Origin: UBA2357 sp041916775
GTDB taxonomy: Bacteria; Pseudomonadota; Gammaproteobacteria; Burkholderiales; Rhodocyclaceae
Reading direction: 5' to 3'
Length of the DNA stretch: 64,000 nucleotides
NCBI GenBank assembly: GCA_041916775.1
Contig: JAYRYZ010000013.1
Span: 72,083-136,082 of the forward strand
Shown piece by piece: positions 8,118-16,612 of the stretch (within the stretch, counting starts at the first letter, position 1; every line of letters starts with the position of its first letter). The notes under the pieces are model-generated. The model made no database searches. It was not told the DNA's origin and saw only the letters and a list, made by a program, of their open reading frames with translations. The position numbers and the translations under genes are program-made.

Positions 8118-10000
8118 GTGGGGGCACCTACAACACTCTTGGATTTGATGAACTCAAAAACTGGCTTGAAAGGCTCAAAGCAGGACTTATCGAGCGTCGG
8201 CACGACCTCTTTGGCAAAAGCAGTCTTATCTCTATCTGATTTGAAAACAACCTTGGCACCACCAACGCAGGGTTCGTGATGGTAGTAGTCTGCTGTTGGC
8301 GCTTGCCCATAAAACAGGTGCTCTATTTCACAGCACGACTCACCGCCAAAGGTTTCGCCAGTTACTTTGTTTCGGATTACCTGCTTCTGAATATCGACAT
8401 GAGCAGGGACGGGAAGCATGACTGCATAAGACTCGCCGTGGGCCCATTTCTTGATCAGTCCTTTATACGGATCGTTGGCTGTCACATCTCCGTTAAGGCC
8501 ATTCCACTGGTCGTATGCCTTATCGAAATCGAACAAGGCGAATATGGGCAGCCCGCCCATCTCGCCATGAATCCGGTTGTCGGTCAGCAACTGATTGATG
8601 TACGTGCAGCTGAAGGCATAGAACGGAATGAAAGGCATCTCCTCATCATAGAGCTTGTACCAAGCCTCCTTAAGTATGATCGGGTCGGTGCTGCCCTCCG
8701 TAAATAGAACGGGCTTCTTTTCGATCTGGACGGCATTGATAATGCTGAGCAACTGCTCCTGTTCCGAATACTTGATCAAGTCGGAGCTGAGTTTTTTGAT
8801 TGCAATTGCTTTCGGTAGATCGTAGCAATTTGCCTGGTTTTCCTTAATGTCAAAGAATTTGATCTTTCTCTTGTCGTGAGGAATAAGCGTCACAGCGCTA
8901 TGGCTACTCATCAAAACGTGGCTTGTTTTCGCTGCCGCATCCGTGATATCGAAAACTTGTCGCAGAAAATCAAACTGCCATTCCGGATGAAGGAAGGCAT
9001 CCGGCTCATCCAGCAATATTAGGCAATTGCGATCTTTGAACAGCTCGACGATTGAGTAGATGTATACCGACTGAAACTGACCATCGCTGAAGTGAGCAAT
9101 CGTACCGTCCAGGCCGTTGCTCATGGTGAGCGGGGCGGAGATGTCCGCCAACATGCCCAGGGTCTTCAAATTATCGAACTGCCGAAAGATGTCTGATAAC
9201 GACACGTCGGCAAAGCGCTGTTGAAACAGTCCGATATTGACAGGTATTTGATAGCGCTCCTTCTCCGCATCAAATACATTGCCGTGATTAAACTCACCCT
9301 TGACGCAGGCAACCAACTCGTCCAGAAAGTCACGCGTGATGCCGTCCGCGCCCCAGTAGTGAGTGCGAGGATCAAAGTTCTCGATGCTGTCCGTGCCGAG
9401 TGCCTTAAGTGCGCCGGTGGCAAATGATGGCCGCTGCAACACCAGTTGCAGATCAGCTCCAATGCTTTCTATCCCCAGCTTCTGGCAAACGAACTGTCGC
9501 GCCTTGTTGTCGTCTGGCTGTATCAGCAAAACTGCCAGCAGAAGTTGCTTGTACTCTGGGCCAACACCCATAAAGCGGCGACTGTCATCGAGATTTGCGC
9601 CTTTGATCCCTCCACGAAACTTCGCCTCGTATTCGGCAACCAGTTCAGCAACCGTGGTGTTGTGGCCAGAGTAATAGATCAAGACGTTGTCGGGGAATGG
9701 TGTTTGTCCCAGCGTTTTGCGATCTTCGTCCTTGTTGATTCGCAGTTTTCCCGCCTTCCATTCGATTTCAGTCTCTTGCCCTTCGATTTCGTAACTCACA
9801 AGGTAATCGAAGGAGATTTCATTCGCAGGGCGGCCAAATTGATCTAGATGCCGGAATATCTCAATCAGCGCCTCGAATAGATTCGACTTGCCACTGCCGT
9901 TCTTTCCTACGAACACATCGATAAAGCTCGTGCCGTCGAAATCCAGCGTGAAATTCTTCAGATTCTTATAGTTACTGATAAAGACTGATTTCAGGCGCAT
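8114..10000 (-). CDS. AAA ATPase with C-terminal TOPRIM-like domain (OLD-like)
   Basis: A 628-aa protein starting at 'MRLKSVFISNYKNLKNF' (ATG 10000), 10 bp after the HsdMS stop; the longer frame upstream is inside hsdMS. Walker A is GKNGSGKS (32-39) in the RecF/OLD-like ATPase layout. Later motifs are 'YIYSIVELFKDRNCLILLDEPD' (Walker B) and 'HVLMSSHSAVTL'. The C-terminal third has TOPRIM-like elements: 'KKPVLFTEGSTDP' (conserved Glu) and 'PIFALFDFDKAYDQW' (DxD). This is the architecture of overcoming-lysogenisation-defect (OLD) type nucleases, although the pairing gene is an AlbA_2 protein rather than a UvrD-like helicase. The coding sequence is clearly more A+T-rich than the host genes. Confidence 0.82.
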   Translation of the reverse strand: MRLKSVFISNYKNLKNFTLDFDGTSFIDVFVGKNGSGKSNLFEALIEIFRHLDQFGRPANEISFDYLVSYEIEGQETEIEWKAGKLRINKDEDRKTLGQTPFPDNVLIYYSGHNTTVAELVAEYEAKFRGGIKGANLDDSRRFMGVGPEYKQLLLAVLLIQPDDNKARQFVCQKLGIESIGADLQLVLQRPSFATGALKALGTDSIENFDPRTHYWGADGITRDFLDELVACVKGEFNHGNVFDAEKERYQIPVNIGLFQQRFADVSLSDIFRQFDNLKTLGMLADISAPLTMSNGLDGTIAHFSDGQFQSVYIYSIVELFKDRNCLILLDEPDAFLHPEWQFDFLRQVFDITDAAAKTSHVLMSSHSAVTLIPHDKRKIKFFDIKENQANCYDLPKAIAIKKLSSDLIKYSEQEQLLSIINAVQIEKKPVLFTEGSTDPIILKEAWYKLYDEEMPFIPFYAFSCTYINQLLTDNRIHGEMGGLPIFALFDFDKAYDQWNGLNGDVTANDPYKGLIKKWAHGESYAVMLPVPAHVDIQKQVIRNKVTGETFGGESCCEIEHLFYGQAPTADYYHHEPCVGGAKVVFKSDRDKTAFAKEVVPTLDKSCFEPFKPVFEFIKSKSVVGAPT

Positions 10001-10010
10001 AACGTTCTTT

Positions 10011-12239
10011 TTACATCTGCGCCATGACGGCATTAAGCAAATCGGTTTGCTTTTCGATGGTGAATGCGAATTTTTGCTCCAGCTCATCGCACATGACCAT
10101 AAACTTATCTATTTTCGCGACAATACGGCGCTGCTCGTTTGTTGGTGGCAATGGTACAAGTTGAGCATTAAGCACCTTGAAATGTCGTGCATACCCTCGA
10201 TCCGCCAAATCATATGACTGCATGACTCTAAAGAGAAAATCAGACTGCACCCCACTGTATGGGCACAAAACTTTTACTCCATCAGCTCCAATTACGAAGT
10301 CAAAATCTACATATTTAATATTTTTTGTATGATCTCCAAACACAACGACTGGCTTGTCAATTGTTAAGACACACTCTTTTCTATTTGTATAACCAGGAAT
10401 AAATGATTTCCCTTGATCTACAACCGGAAAGTCTCCGACTTCTTGATATTCGTTTGCTTGAATTTGATTGGATTTTGACCCAATCCCAAAATAGCAGTCA
10501 GGAAATCGTGCCCACTCCCATCCTGTTGGTAGGAGATATGGAGTTTCTTCTGGTTCTATTTTTGGAAGCGGCTTTGGTGCTCTGATCTTGCCTTCGCTAA
10601 CCAGCCACCTTTTCTCGGCTTCAATGTCTTTTAATAGTTCCGTGGCCGGCTTATCGGAAGGGTCTTGCGGCACAAGTCTCCCCTGCATAGCTAGTGACAA
10701 AATCAGCTCGCGTAATCTCTTGATGCCTGTGGGTGCAGAAAAAGCCGTATCAAAATGTAACTCTAAAAGTTTTCTTGCTTCATCCCGGAGAGCTAGCATC
10801 AGCTCACTCTTCAATGCACGTTGCGCTTCGGCCAATTGATGGGTGATTTCCTGATATTCCGCCATCAGCTCGGCTGGATCACGGTGGTTCACCTCCACCG
10901 CGTGGGGATTCTTGCAGTCCAGGTTGTAGTTGCGCGCCGCAATGTCTGCAGCCGATACCTTCCAGGCGTTCTCTGTTGTCTTCCGCCCTTTGCGTGAGGG
11001 GCCGCCCCACCAGGCCTTTTCGAGGTCGAATTCCTTGATCTCCAGTGGCTTGGAGCGTGAATAGCTCTTGTAGCCATCCGGGTAAGGATGTTCAAAAAAC
11101 CAAACGTCCTTGGTGGGTTCGCCCTTTTCGAAGAACAGCACATTGGTGGCGATGCTGGTGTAGGGCGCAAACACTCCCTTGGGCAGGCGCACGATGGTGT
11201 GCAGGTTGAACTCTTCGAGTAGTTCGCGTTTGAGCGTGGTCTTGGCACCCTCACCGAACAGGAAGCCATCCGGCAGCACGACGGCGGCGCGGCCTGTGTC
11301 GTGCTTGAGCAGGTGCATGATCAGCGCCATGAACAGATCGGCGGTTTCGCGGGTCTGGTACTTGCGCGGGAAGTTATTCTCGATGCCGTCTTCTTCCATG
11401 CCACCAAAGGGTGGATTGGTGAGGATGATGTCGACGCGGTCTTTTGGACCGTAATCCTTGAGCGGGCGACTCAGGGTGTTGTCATGACGGATGTTGCTGG
11501 GAACGTCGATGCCGTGCAGCATCAGGTTGGTCATGGCCAGCATGTGGGGCAGTGGCTTTTTCTCTACGCCATGGATGCTGTCTTGCAGCGTGATGCGGTC
11601 GGCTGCTGTTTTGACCTGTGCCTTCAGGTGCTCGATGGTGCAGGTCAAAAAACCGCCCGTGCCGCAGGCCGGGTCCAGCACGCTCTCGCTCAACTGCGGG
11701 TCAAGAATGTCCACCATAAACTGGGTGACGGCACGTGGCGTGTAGTACTCGCCTGCGTTGCCTGCCGACTGGAGATCGGCGAGGATTTTTTCGTAGATGT
11801 CGTTGAACAGGTGCCGGTCTGTGGAGGAGTTGAAATCGACATCGCTTTCAATGGCGTTGATGACCTGCCGGAGCAGTGTGCCGGACTTCATGTAGTTGTA
11901 AGCATCTTCGAACACCGAGCCGACGACTTTGGCATGCGGCGTTACGCCGGCGGCGGTTGCCAGTTTTTTCAATGATGGGAAGAGCTCGTTGTTGACGAAG
12001 TCAATTAGCTCTTCGCCGGTGATGCCCTCGGCATCTTTGGCCCAGTTGCTCCAGCGAAAGCGGCTTTGCAGTGGCGATTTGTAGCCAGGAATGGTGAGTT
12101 GCCATTCCTGCTCTTTGTCGTCGAAGATTTTCAGGAACAAGAGCCAGACGATCTGGCTGATGCGCTGGGCGTCACCATCCACGCCAACGTCCTTGCGCAT
12201 GATGTCTTGAATGGTTTTGATCAGGGTTGCGATGGACAT
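10011..12239 (-). CDS. Type I restriction-modification HsdM-HsdS fusion
   Basis: A 742-aa fusion. Residues 1-130 are the HsdM N-terminal domain ('QDIMRKDVGVDGDAQRISQI', 'WLLFLKIFDDKEQEW'). Residues ~140-500 are the N6-adenine methyltransferase with the SAM site DPACGTGGF (189-197) and catalytic NPPF (275-278). From about residue 505 it continues as a specificity subunit with 'LRELILSLAMQGRLVPQDP', one target-recognition domain ('LPTGWEWARFPDCYFGIGS' onward) and the coiled-coil end 'MCDELEQKFAFTIEKQTDLL'. A usual HsdS has two TRDs and is separate; here only one is present and no other hsdS is found. It would methylate adenine in the host's recognition site. HsdR lies 23 bp upstream in the same orientation. 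Confidence 0.92.
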   Translation of the reverse strand: MSIATLIKTIQDIMRKDVGVDGDAQRISQIVWLLFLKIFDDKEQEWQLTIPGYKSPLQSRFRWSNWAKDAEGITGEELIDFVNNELFPSLKKLATAAGVTPHAKVVGSVFEDAYNYMKSGTLLRQVINAIESDVDFNSSTDRHLFNDIYEKILADLQSAGNAGEYYTPRAVTQFMVDILDPQLSESVLDPACGTGGFLTCTIEHLKAQVKTAADRITLQDSIHGVEKKPLPHMLAMTNLMLHGIDVPSNIRHDNTLSRPLKDYGPKDRVDIILTNPPFGGMEEDGIENNFPRKYQTRETADLFMALIMHLLKHDTGRAAVVLPDGFLFGEGAKTTLKRELLEEFNLHTIVRLPKGVFAPYTSIATNVLFFEKGEPTKDVWFFEHPYPDGYKSYSRSKPLEIKEFDLEKAWWGGPSRKGRKTTENAWKVSAADIAARNYNLDCKNPHAVEVNHRDPAELMAEYQEITHQLAEAQRALKSELMLALRDEARKLLELHFDTAFSAPTGIKRLRELILSLAMQGRLVPQDPSDKPATELLKDIEAEKRWLVSEGKIRAPKPLPKIEPEETPYLLPTGWEWARFPDCYFGIGSKSNQIQANEYQEVGDFPVVDQGKSFIPGYTNRKECVLTIDKPVVVFGDHTKNIKYVDFDFVIGADGVKVLCPYSGVQSDFLFRVMQSYDLADRGYARHFKVLNAQLVPLPPTNEQRRIVAKIDKFMVMCDELEQKFAFTIEKQTDLLNAVMAQM

Positions 12240-12262
12240 GATTGTGTATTCCGTGTTTTTTG

Positions 12263-14659
12263 TTATGCGCGCAGCTGCTGTGAGCCATAGAGTGCTTGTT
12301 CGAGTTCGTGCACCGCATGCTGGTATTTATCCAGCCCGCCAAAGGCGCGGATAATTTCCATGGGGGTGCCGAAACTGGTGAAGGGCGCGATCGTAAGGAT
12401 CTGGGTTTCCTCAATGGGGCCAACGCCTTCATCTGCGTATTTGTCGAGCAGGGCTTTCAGCACGCGCTGTGCTTGTTCGCCATAGCGGGTGAAGTAATCG
12501 CGTTTTTTGACCTGCTCGACGCGCTCTTTGCGGGTGAGCGGCGGCTGGTCCCAGGCTACGTGGCAGACCAGATCGAAAGGGTCGAACTCCTTGCCGGATT
12601 GACGGCCAATTTCTTCGGCAAGCGCATCAAAGAACACACCCTCGTTGGCCAATTCGTCAATGATGGCCTGCTTTTTCTCAGCATCGTTCCAGCGACGCAA
12701 GAAATCGTCGAGTGAGCTGAACTCTTTGGCGAGCGCCTTGCGTGTGTAGTCTTTGAGAGATTCGGTGATCAAGCGGCCAGCGGCATCGAAATACTGCACC
12801 CGCTCGGACGCCACTTTGACTTCTACATTGGCGACAACGTAGCGGCGGATGCTACTGCCTTCCTCGCCGGGCCGAGGTTCAGCTACTCCCGACCACGGCG
12901 ATTCTTCTGTCGGCGGGTAGGTGAAGCCATCGTCGGTTTTTGGGCTTTCGCCATCATCCGGTGGTACGGGCGAGTCATCCCCCTTGGGCTCATAGATCTG
13001 CACCGGGTCGCCATCGAAGTCAGGATCAGCAAACAGCTCCGTTGCCTTCTTGAAATCAATGATGGTGAAGTAGTACTTGTCGTAATCCTCATTGATGCGC
13101 GTGCCGCGACCGATGATCTGCTTGAACTCGGTCATGGACTGAATGCGCTGATCAAGGACAATCAGCTTGCAGGTCTGCGCATCCACCCCCGTGGTCATCA
13201 GCTTTGAGGTGGTGGCAATGACCGGGTACTTGGACTCGGGGAAAATGAAGTTGTCGAGTTCTGCCTTGCCTTCTTCGTTATCGCCAGTGATGCGCATGAC
13301 GTACTTGCTGCTCTGTGCCACGATGTCGGCGTTCTCATTGACCAAGGCTTGGCGCATACGCTCGGCGTGGTCGATGTTGTCGCAAAAGACGATGGTTTTA
13401 TCGAAGCGATTGGTCTGCTTCAGAAAGTCGCTGATTTTTTTGGCGACCAGCTCTGTACGCTTTTCCAGGACGAGGTTTTTGTCGAAGTCGCGCTGGTTAT
13501 AAATCCGGTCTTCGATCTCGTTGCCGTATTTATCGACCATGCCTTTATCAGGTCGCCAGCCGGTGAGGTCTTTATCCAGATCAATGCGCACGACCTTGTA
13601 GGGCGCGAGAAAGCCGTCATCGATGCCTTGGCGCAGGGAGTAGGTGTAAATCGGCTCGCCGAAGTAGTCGATGTTGGAGACTTCTTTGGTTTCTTTCGGG
13701 GTGGCGGTCAAGCCAATTTGCGTGGCCGACGAGAAATACTCAAGAATCTCGCGCCAGGCCGAGTCGGCTGCCGCGCTGCCACGATGGCATTCGTCGATGA
13801 CGATCAGATCGAAGAAATCACGGCTGAACTGCTTGTAGATGTTTCGTTCTTCTTCCGTGCCAGTGACGGCCTGATACAGCGACAGATAAACCTCATACGA
13901 TTTGTTGGCCTGCCGCTTCTGGATCTTGGTCATGGCCGAACCAAAAGGTTTGAAATCGTTGGTCATGGTCTGATCGACCAGAATGTTACGGTCGGCTAGA
14001 AACAGGATGCGTTTTTTAGCTCTGGACTTCCACAGACGCCAGATAATCTGGAAGGCGGTGTAGGTTTTTCCGGTGCCGGTGGCCATGACCAGCAGCAGGC
14101 GGTTCTGGCCGCGAGCGATGGCTTCAATGGTTTTGTTGATCGCCAGCAGTTGGTAGTAGCGCGGGGTTTTGTTGCTGCCGTCGCTGTAATAGTCCTGCGA
14201 AACCAGCTCGCTTTGCGCTGTGTTCAGGCCAAGGTGTTCAGCCCACCATTGCCAAAGCAGATCCGGGCCGGGCAATTCGTGTAGCGCCAACTCACGCTCA
14301 ATGACACCGTCTTTGGCAATCTTGTTGTGAAACAGGAAACCGTTGCCATTGCTGCTGAACACAAAGGGTACCTGCAGCATGTCGGCATAGCCCAGTCCTT
14401 GCTGCATACCATCGCCCAATGAGTGTTTGTTGTCCTTCGCCTCGATAACCGCGATCGGCATGTTGGGTTTGTGGAACAAGACATAGTCGGCACGTTTGTT
14501 TTGAGCGCGAGTGTGCAGCTTGCCTCGGACGATGATGCGCCCCTTGGTGAGCGGAAACTCTTCTCGTACCTGAGTGGCAATGTCCCAACCCGCTTGCTCA
14601 AGCGCTGGGGTAATGAACTTGGTGCAGATGTCACGCTCACTGAGCTGGCGTTTATCCAT
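12263..14659 (-). CDS. hsdR: Type I restriction endonuclease subunit R
   Basis: A 798-aa HsdR. The ATG at 14659 has an AAGGAGG ribosome-binding site. The nuclease motif is in residues 55-80: Asp58 in 'KRADYVLFHK' and Glu73-x-Lys75 in 'IAVIEAKDNKH'. The SF2 translocase has Walker A 'ATGTGKT' (193-199), a DECH box ('IVIDECHRGSAA'), motif III 'GLTATP', and motif VI-like 'QIIGRGTRINEDY'. The C-terminal helical domain ('EGVGPIEETQILTIAPF') would contact the methyltransferase. The protein cleaves DNA lacking host methylation after ATP-driven translocation. It appears full-length and is preceded by an HTH gene. Confidence 0.94.
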   Translation of the reverse strand: MDKRQLSERDICTKFITPALEQAGWDIATQVREEFPLTKGRIIVRGKLHTRAQNKRADYVLFHKPNMPIAVIEAKDNKHSLGDGMQQGLGYADMLQVPFVFSSNGNGFLFHNKIAKDGVIERELALHELPGPDLLWQWWAEHLGLNTAQSELVSQDYYSDGSNKTPRYYQLLAINKTIEAIARGQNRLLLVMATGTGKTYTAFQIIWRLWKSRAKKRILFLADRNILVDQTMTNDFKPFGSAMTKIQKRQANKSYEVYLSLYQAVTGTEEERNIYKQFSRDFFDLIVIDECHRGSAAADSAWREILEYFSSATQIGLTATPKETKEVSNIDYFGEPIYTYSLRQGIDDGFLAPYKVVRIDLDKDLTGWRPDKGMVDKYGNEIEDRIYNQRDFDKNLVLEKRTELVAKKISDFLKQTNRFDKTIVFCDNIDHAERMRQALVNENADIVAQSSKYVMRITGDNEEGKAELDNFIFPESKYPVIATTSKLMTTGVDAQTCKLIVLDQRIQSMTEFKQIIGRGTRINEDYDKYYFTIIDFKKATELFADPDFDGDPVQIYEPKGDDSPVPPDDGESPKTDDGFTYPPTEESPWSGVAEPRPGEEGSSIRRYVVANVEVKVASERVQYFDAAGRLITESLKDYTRKALAKEFSSLDDFLRRWNDAEKKQAIIDELANEGVFFDALAEEIGRQSGKEFDPFDLVCHVAWDQPPLTRKERVEQVKKRDYFTRYGEQAQRVLKALLDKYADEGVGPIEETQILTIAPFTSFGTPMEIIRAFGGLDKYQHAVHELEQALYGSQQLRA

Positions 14660-14660
14660 G

Positions 14661-14870
14661 TCAGTCGGCCTCCTTATTTTCGCGGCCTTGATCTTCGTCA
14701 GCCCCGCCTGCGCGCACCCACTCATCGACTTCGGAGAGCTGGAATTTCCACAGCCGTCCTACGCGGTGCGCGGGCAAACCCTTGCGCTCGCGCCAGCGGT
14801 ACACGGTGTCCTTGGCCACGCCCAAGTGCTGGGCGACGTGCTCGGCGGTAACCCACGGTTCTGTGCTCAT
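14661..14870 (-). CDS. Excisionase-family HTH DNA-binding protein
   Basis: A 69-aa protein with a MerR/AlpA-like winged helix: 'WVTAEHVAQHLGVAKDTVYRWRERKGLPAHRVGRLWKF' spans nearly the whole domain, and 'LSEVDEWVRAGG' closes it. It is the first gene of the eight-gene defence run and ends one base before the HsdR start. Small HTH_17 proteins at this position can control the operon or act as excisionase (recombination directionality factor). The position far from int favours local regulation, but this is not proven. Confidence 0.8.
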   Translation of the reverse strand: MSTEPWVTAEHVAQHLGVAKDTVYRWRERKGLPAHRVGRLWKFQLSEVDEWVRAGGADEDQGRENKEAD

Positions 14871-14894
14871 GTCGTTGGCGCTCGGATTATGCGA

Positions 14895-14920
14895 TTCAAA
14901 GTCGTCTTAAATCGTTTGAA
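14895..14920 (-). promoter_or_regulatory. Inverted repeat upstream of the defence operon
   Basis: TTCAAA at 14895-14900 and TTTGAA at 14915-14920 form an inverted repeat 25 bp before the first defence gene, within a locally A+T-rich stretch holding possible minus-strand -10 (CATAAT) sequence. It could be an operator for the adjacent HTH protein. Support is only the symmetry and position. Confidence 0.3.
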
Positions 14921-15253
14921 GTCTACCATTTAGGTGCTGTGGACGCATCCCGACTGCCTTTGACTGCGTTCGCTGTAAGTTGAATGTGGTAACAAAGGGC
15001 GCAGCACCACACTGTCACCACAATGGCGACACAATGCTGCCACAGAGCCCCCACATTGCCACCATCATCCTTGCCACACTTTCAACACCTTGTTCCCATA
15101 AGGTTGACACCCTGCTGCCACCATCCAACCACACTGTTCACACAGTGAGCCCGCCGCCCGATCTGATCGCACTGACAACTTTTGCTGGTCACAAAGACCC
15201 ACGCGCCGTTACTCACTAACCCGGGCACAAGATAAGCAATAACAGTCGAGGGA

Positions 15254-15289
15254 TTTGGAATGTACGTTGTGCAACTTTGGAATGTACGT
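15254..15289. repeat. Two 14-bp direct repeats with 22-bp period
   Basis: TTTGGAATGTACGT occurs at 15254-15267 and 15276-15289. A 22-bp period places both copies on the same DNA face, as for iterons or cooperative operators. The island's RepA iterons 6 kb away also have 22-23-bp spacing but a different sequence. Confidence 0.85.
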
Positions 15290-15457
15290 GGCCGGAAATA
15301 AGCTTTTCGCTGCCTGATCATGTGCCCGAACAACAAAAGCATTGGAAAGAACGTAGTACCAGATAGGGAGTAACGGGGCATGTGACCATGCTAAAAGTCA
15401 TTGCGATCAACGCAGCACGATTTGAAAACCCAACGGCTGAAAACAGCACATTTTTGC

Positions 15458-16195
15458 TTACCCAGTTGGCGGCATGTCCGCATTGCCGCCGCTGCGGAAA
15501 TGGCTATCAACCAGCTTGGCGATGTCGGCAGGCTGGGCTCCTGTCTTGAGCGCAAGGCAGAGCGCTTGTTCCAGCTGCTGCCACCCCCGTGATGACGTGA
15601 CATTGCTGCCAACCGTTTCGGTCAGACGGAACATCAGCCCTTCCAGCAGCTCTTCGTCACCCACGTCCGATGCGGTCTGCTCCGCTAGTGCCAAGAGGAC
15701 GTTGCGCGCAGATGCCAGCGAGTCGATTGGCACCCCGGCCAATGCCGAAGGCATGGTGATGACACGATCCACCCTGACGACTGTCGCCAAATCTAGGGCT
15801 TGATCGACACCAGGCCCGATCTCCATGCGGATCAGCACATCGCCAGCCAACAGAAAGCGGGTTTTGATAAGCCCGGGCTGCCCATCCTGAAGCAACCAAA
15901 CCGGCTGGTTGTTGGCCTGCAGCAGGCTTAGCACGAGCCTGCTGTCATCCAGTGCCCCGCGATCCTGCCACTGGTGCAACACGTCGGAACGCAGGCGACC
16001 GCCTTCCATACCAAGGTGATGTAACAGGCCGACCAGTCGTTTAGCGGAGATCACCTGTTCCTTGCCACGCAGCCAGATCGAGAGGTTGGCAGTGCGGATA
16101 CCGGTGGCTTCGGCAATCCGCCCCAGCGTTTCCCCGCGCAGTCGTATCAAGGTGGCGGCAAGGGCTGGCAATTGTTCGTTGGTAAGGCTTGGCAT
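15458..16195 (-). CDS. HTH-containing hypothetical regulator
   Basis: A 245-aa protein starting at 'MPSLTNEQLPALAATLIRLRG' (ATG 16195); the longer frame upstream lacks coding character. The N-terminal 60 residues look like a lambda-repressor-type HTH ('ETLGRIAEATGIRTANLSIWLRG' followed by 'ISAKRLVGLLHHLG'). The remaining ~180 residues contain 'WLLQDGQPGLIKTRFLLAG' and 'SLASARNVLLALAEQT' and match no family I recognise. The upstream spacer has AGTGA direct repeats (ATAGTGATTTACAGTGA on the minus strand) that may be its own operator. It is probably a regulator of island genes. Confidence 0.55.
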   Translation of the reverse strand: MPSLTNEQLPALAATLIRLRGETLGRIAEATGIRTANLSIWLRGKEQVISAKRLVGLLHHLGMEGGRLRSDVLHQWQDRGALDDSRLVLSLLQANNQPVWLLQDGQPGLIKTRFLLAGDVLIRMEIGPGVDQALDLATVVRVDRVITMPSALAGVPIDSLASARNVLLALAEQTASDVGDEELLEGLMFRLTETVGSNVTSSRGWQQLEQALCLALKTGAQPADIAKLVDSHFRSGGNADMPPTG

Positions 16196-16612
16196 ATCGG
16201 GCCCTGCAAATTCACTGTAAATCACTATAAGACTTATTGGCCGACAAGACGAGCGCGCGGAGTTTGGCGATTCGCGCAAATCGTTGTTATAGTAAAATAT
16301 AGTTAGATTTTTTGAGAGGCCATCGTGCGCAAGCCAAAGCAAGCCCGTCCGCTGCGCTTGCGGGAATACAAAGAGTAAGACCAGCGGCAGCGAGACCTGA
16401 AAGCCCGGCCACTGGAACAGCAAGCCCCGCAGCCGCTCCCATCCCAGCAGTCTTCCAGACGCTTGCCATACGTCATGATCTCCATTTTGTTACTCATAGA
16501 GGTTATTCTATGGCGCTTGAGTTAAATTGTCACTCATAGTGCGGGTACCTATCGGGCGTAGCCCTATAGAGGGGGTACTCATAGAGTCATTTCTCTTTAA
16601 GAAGAGAGAAAT
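16196..16612. other. Regulatory spacer between divergent HTH genes
   Basis: This 417-bp interval holds A+T-rich promoter-like DNA near 16285-16310 (TATAGTAAAATATAG), three ACTCATAG boxes (16492-16499, 16532-16539, 16577-16584) and the related CCTATAGA at 16563-16570. Short open frames occur on both strands (a 17-codon GTG frame near 16324 with a GAGAGG upstream; a Cys/Arg-rich minus frame 16303-16497), but none shows convincing coding features. Confidence 0.5.
16491..16584 (+). promoter_or_regulatory. Repeated ACTCATAG operator-like boxes upstream of XRE gene
   Basis: ACTCATAG is present three times (starting at 16492, 16532 and 16577); the last copy is followed by AGTCA, giving the partly symmetric TACTCATAGAGTCA. 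The boxes end 29 bp before the small XRE gene. The arrangement resembles binding sites of restriction-modification controller (C) proteins, which bind repeated ACT/AGT boxes in front of their own gene. The binding protein is inferred to be the adjacent 79-aa regulator. Confidence 0.5.

Larger units (their letters stand above)
14871..15457. other. Non-coding spacer with CCACA-rich tract and 22-bp-period repeat
   Basis: No convincing gene is seen. Bases 15006-15150 are rich in scattered CCACA/CACACTGT-like words (for example 'accacactgtcaccaca'), giving a purine/pyrimidine-skewed tract that is open in one frame but lacks coding character. TTTGGAATGTACGT is perfectly repeated at 15254-15267 and 15276-15289. 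The spacer separates the defence operon from the next minus-strand HTH gene and may hold its downstream or a replication/partition control site. Confidence 0.6.

Noticed and set aside
14980..15219. 79-codon His/Pro/Thr-rich plus-strand frame
   Set aside because: Composition follows the CCACA-rich tract; no ribosome-binding site or domain. Treated as non-coding.
16303..16497. 64-codon Cys/Arg-rich minus-strand frame
   Set aside because: Three possible starts but no ribosome-binding site, odd composition, and overlap with the operator-like boxes.
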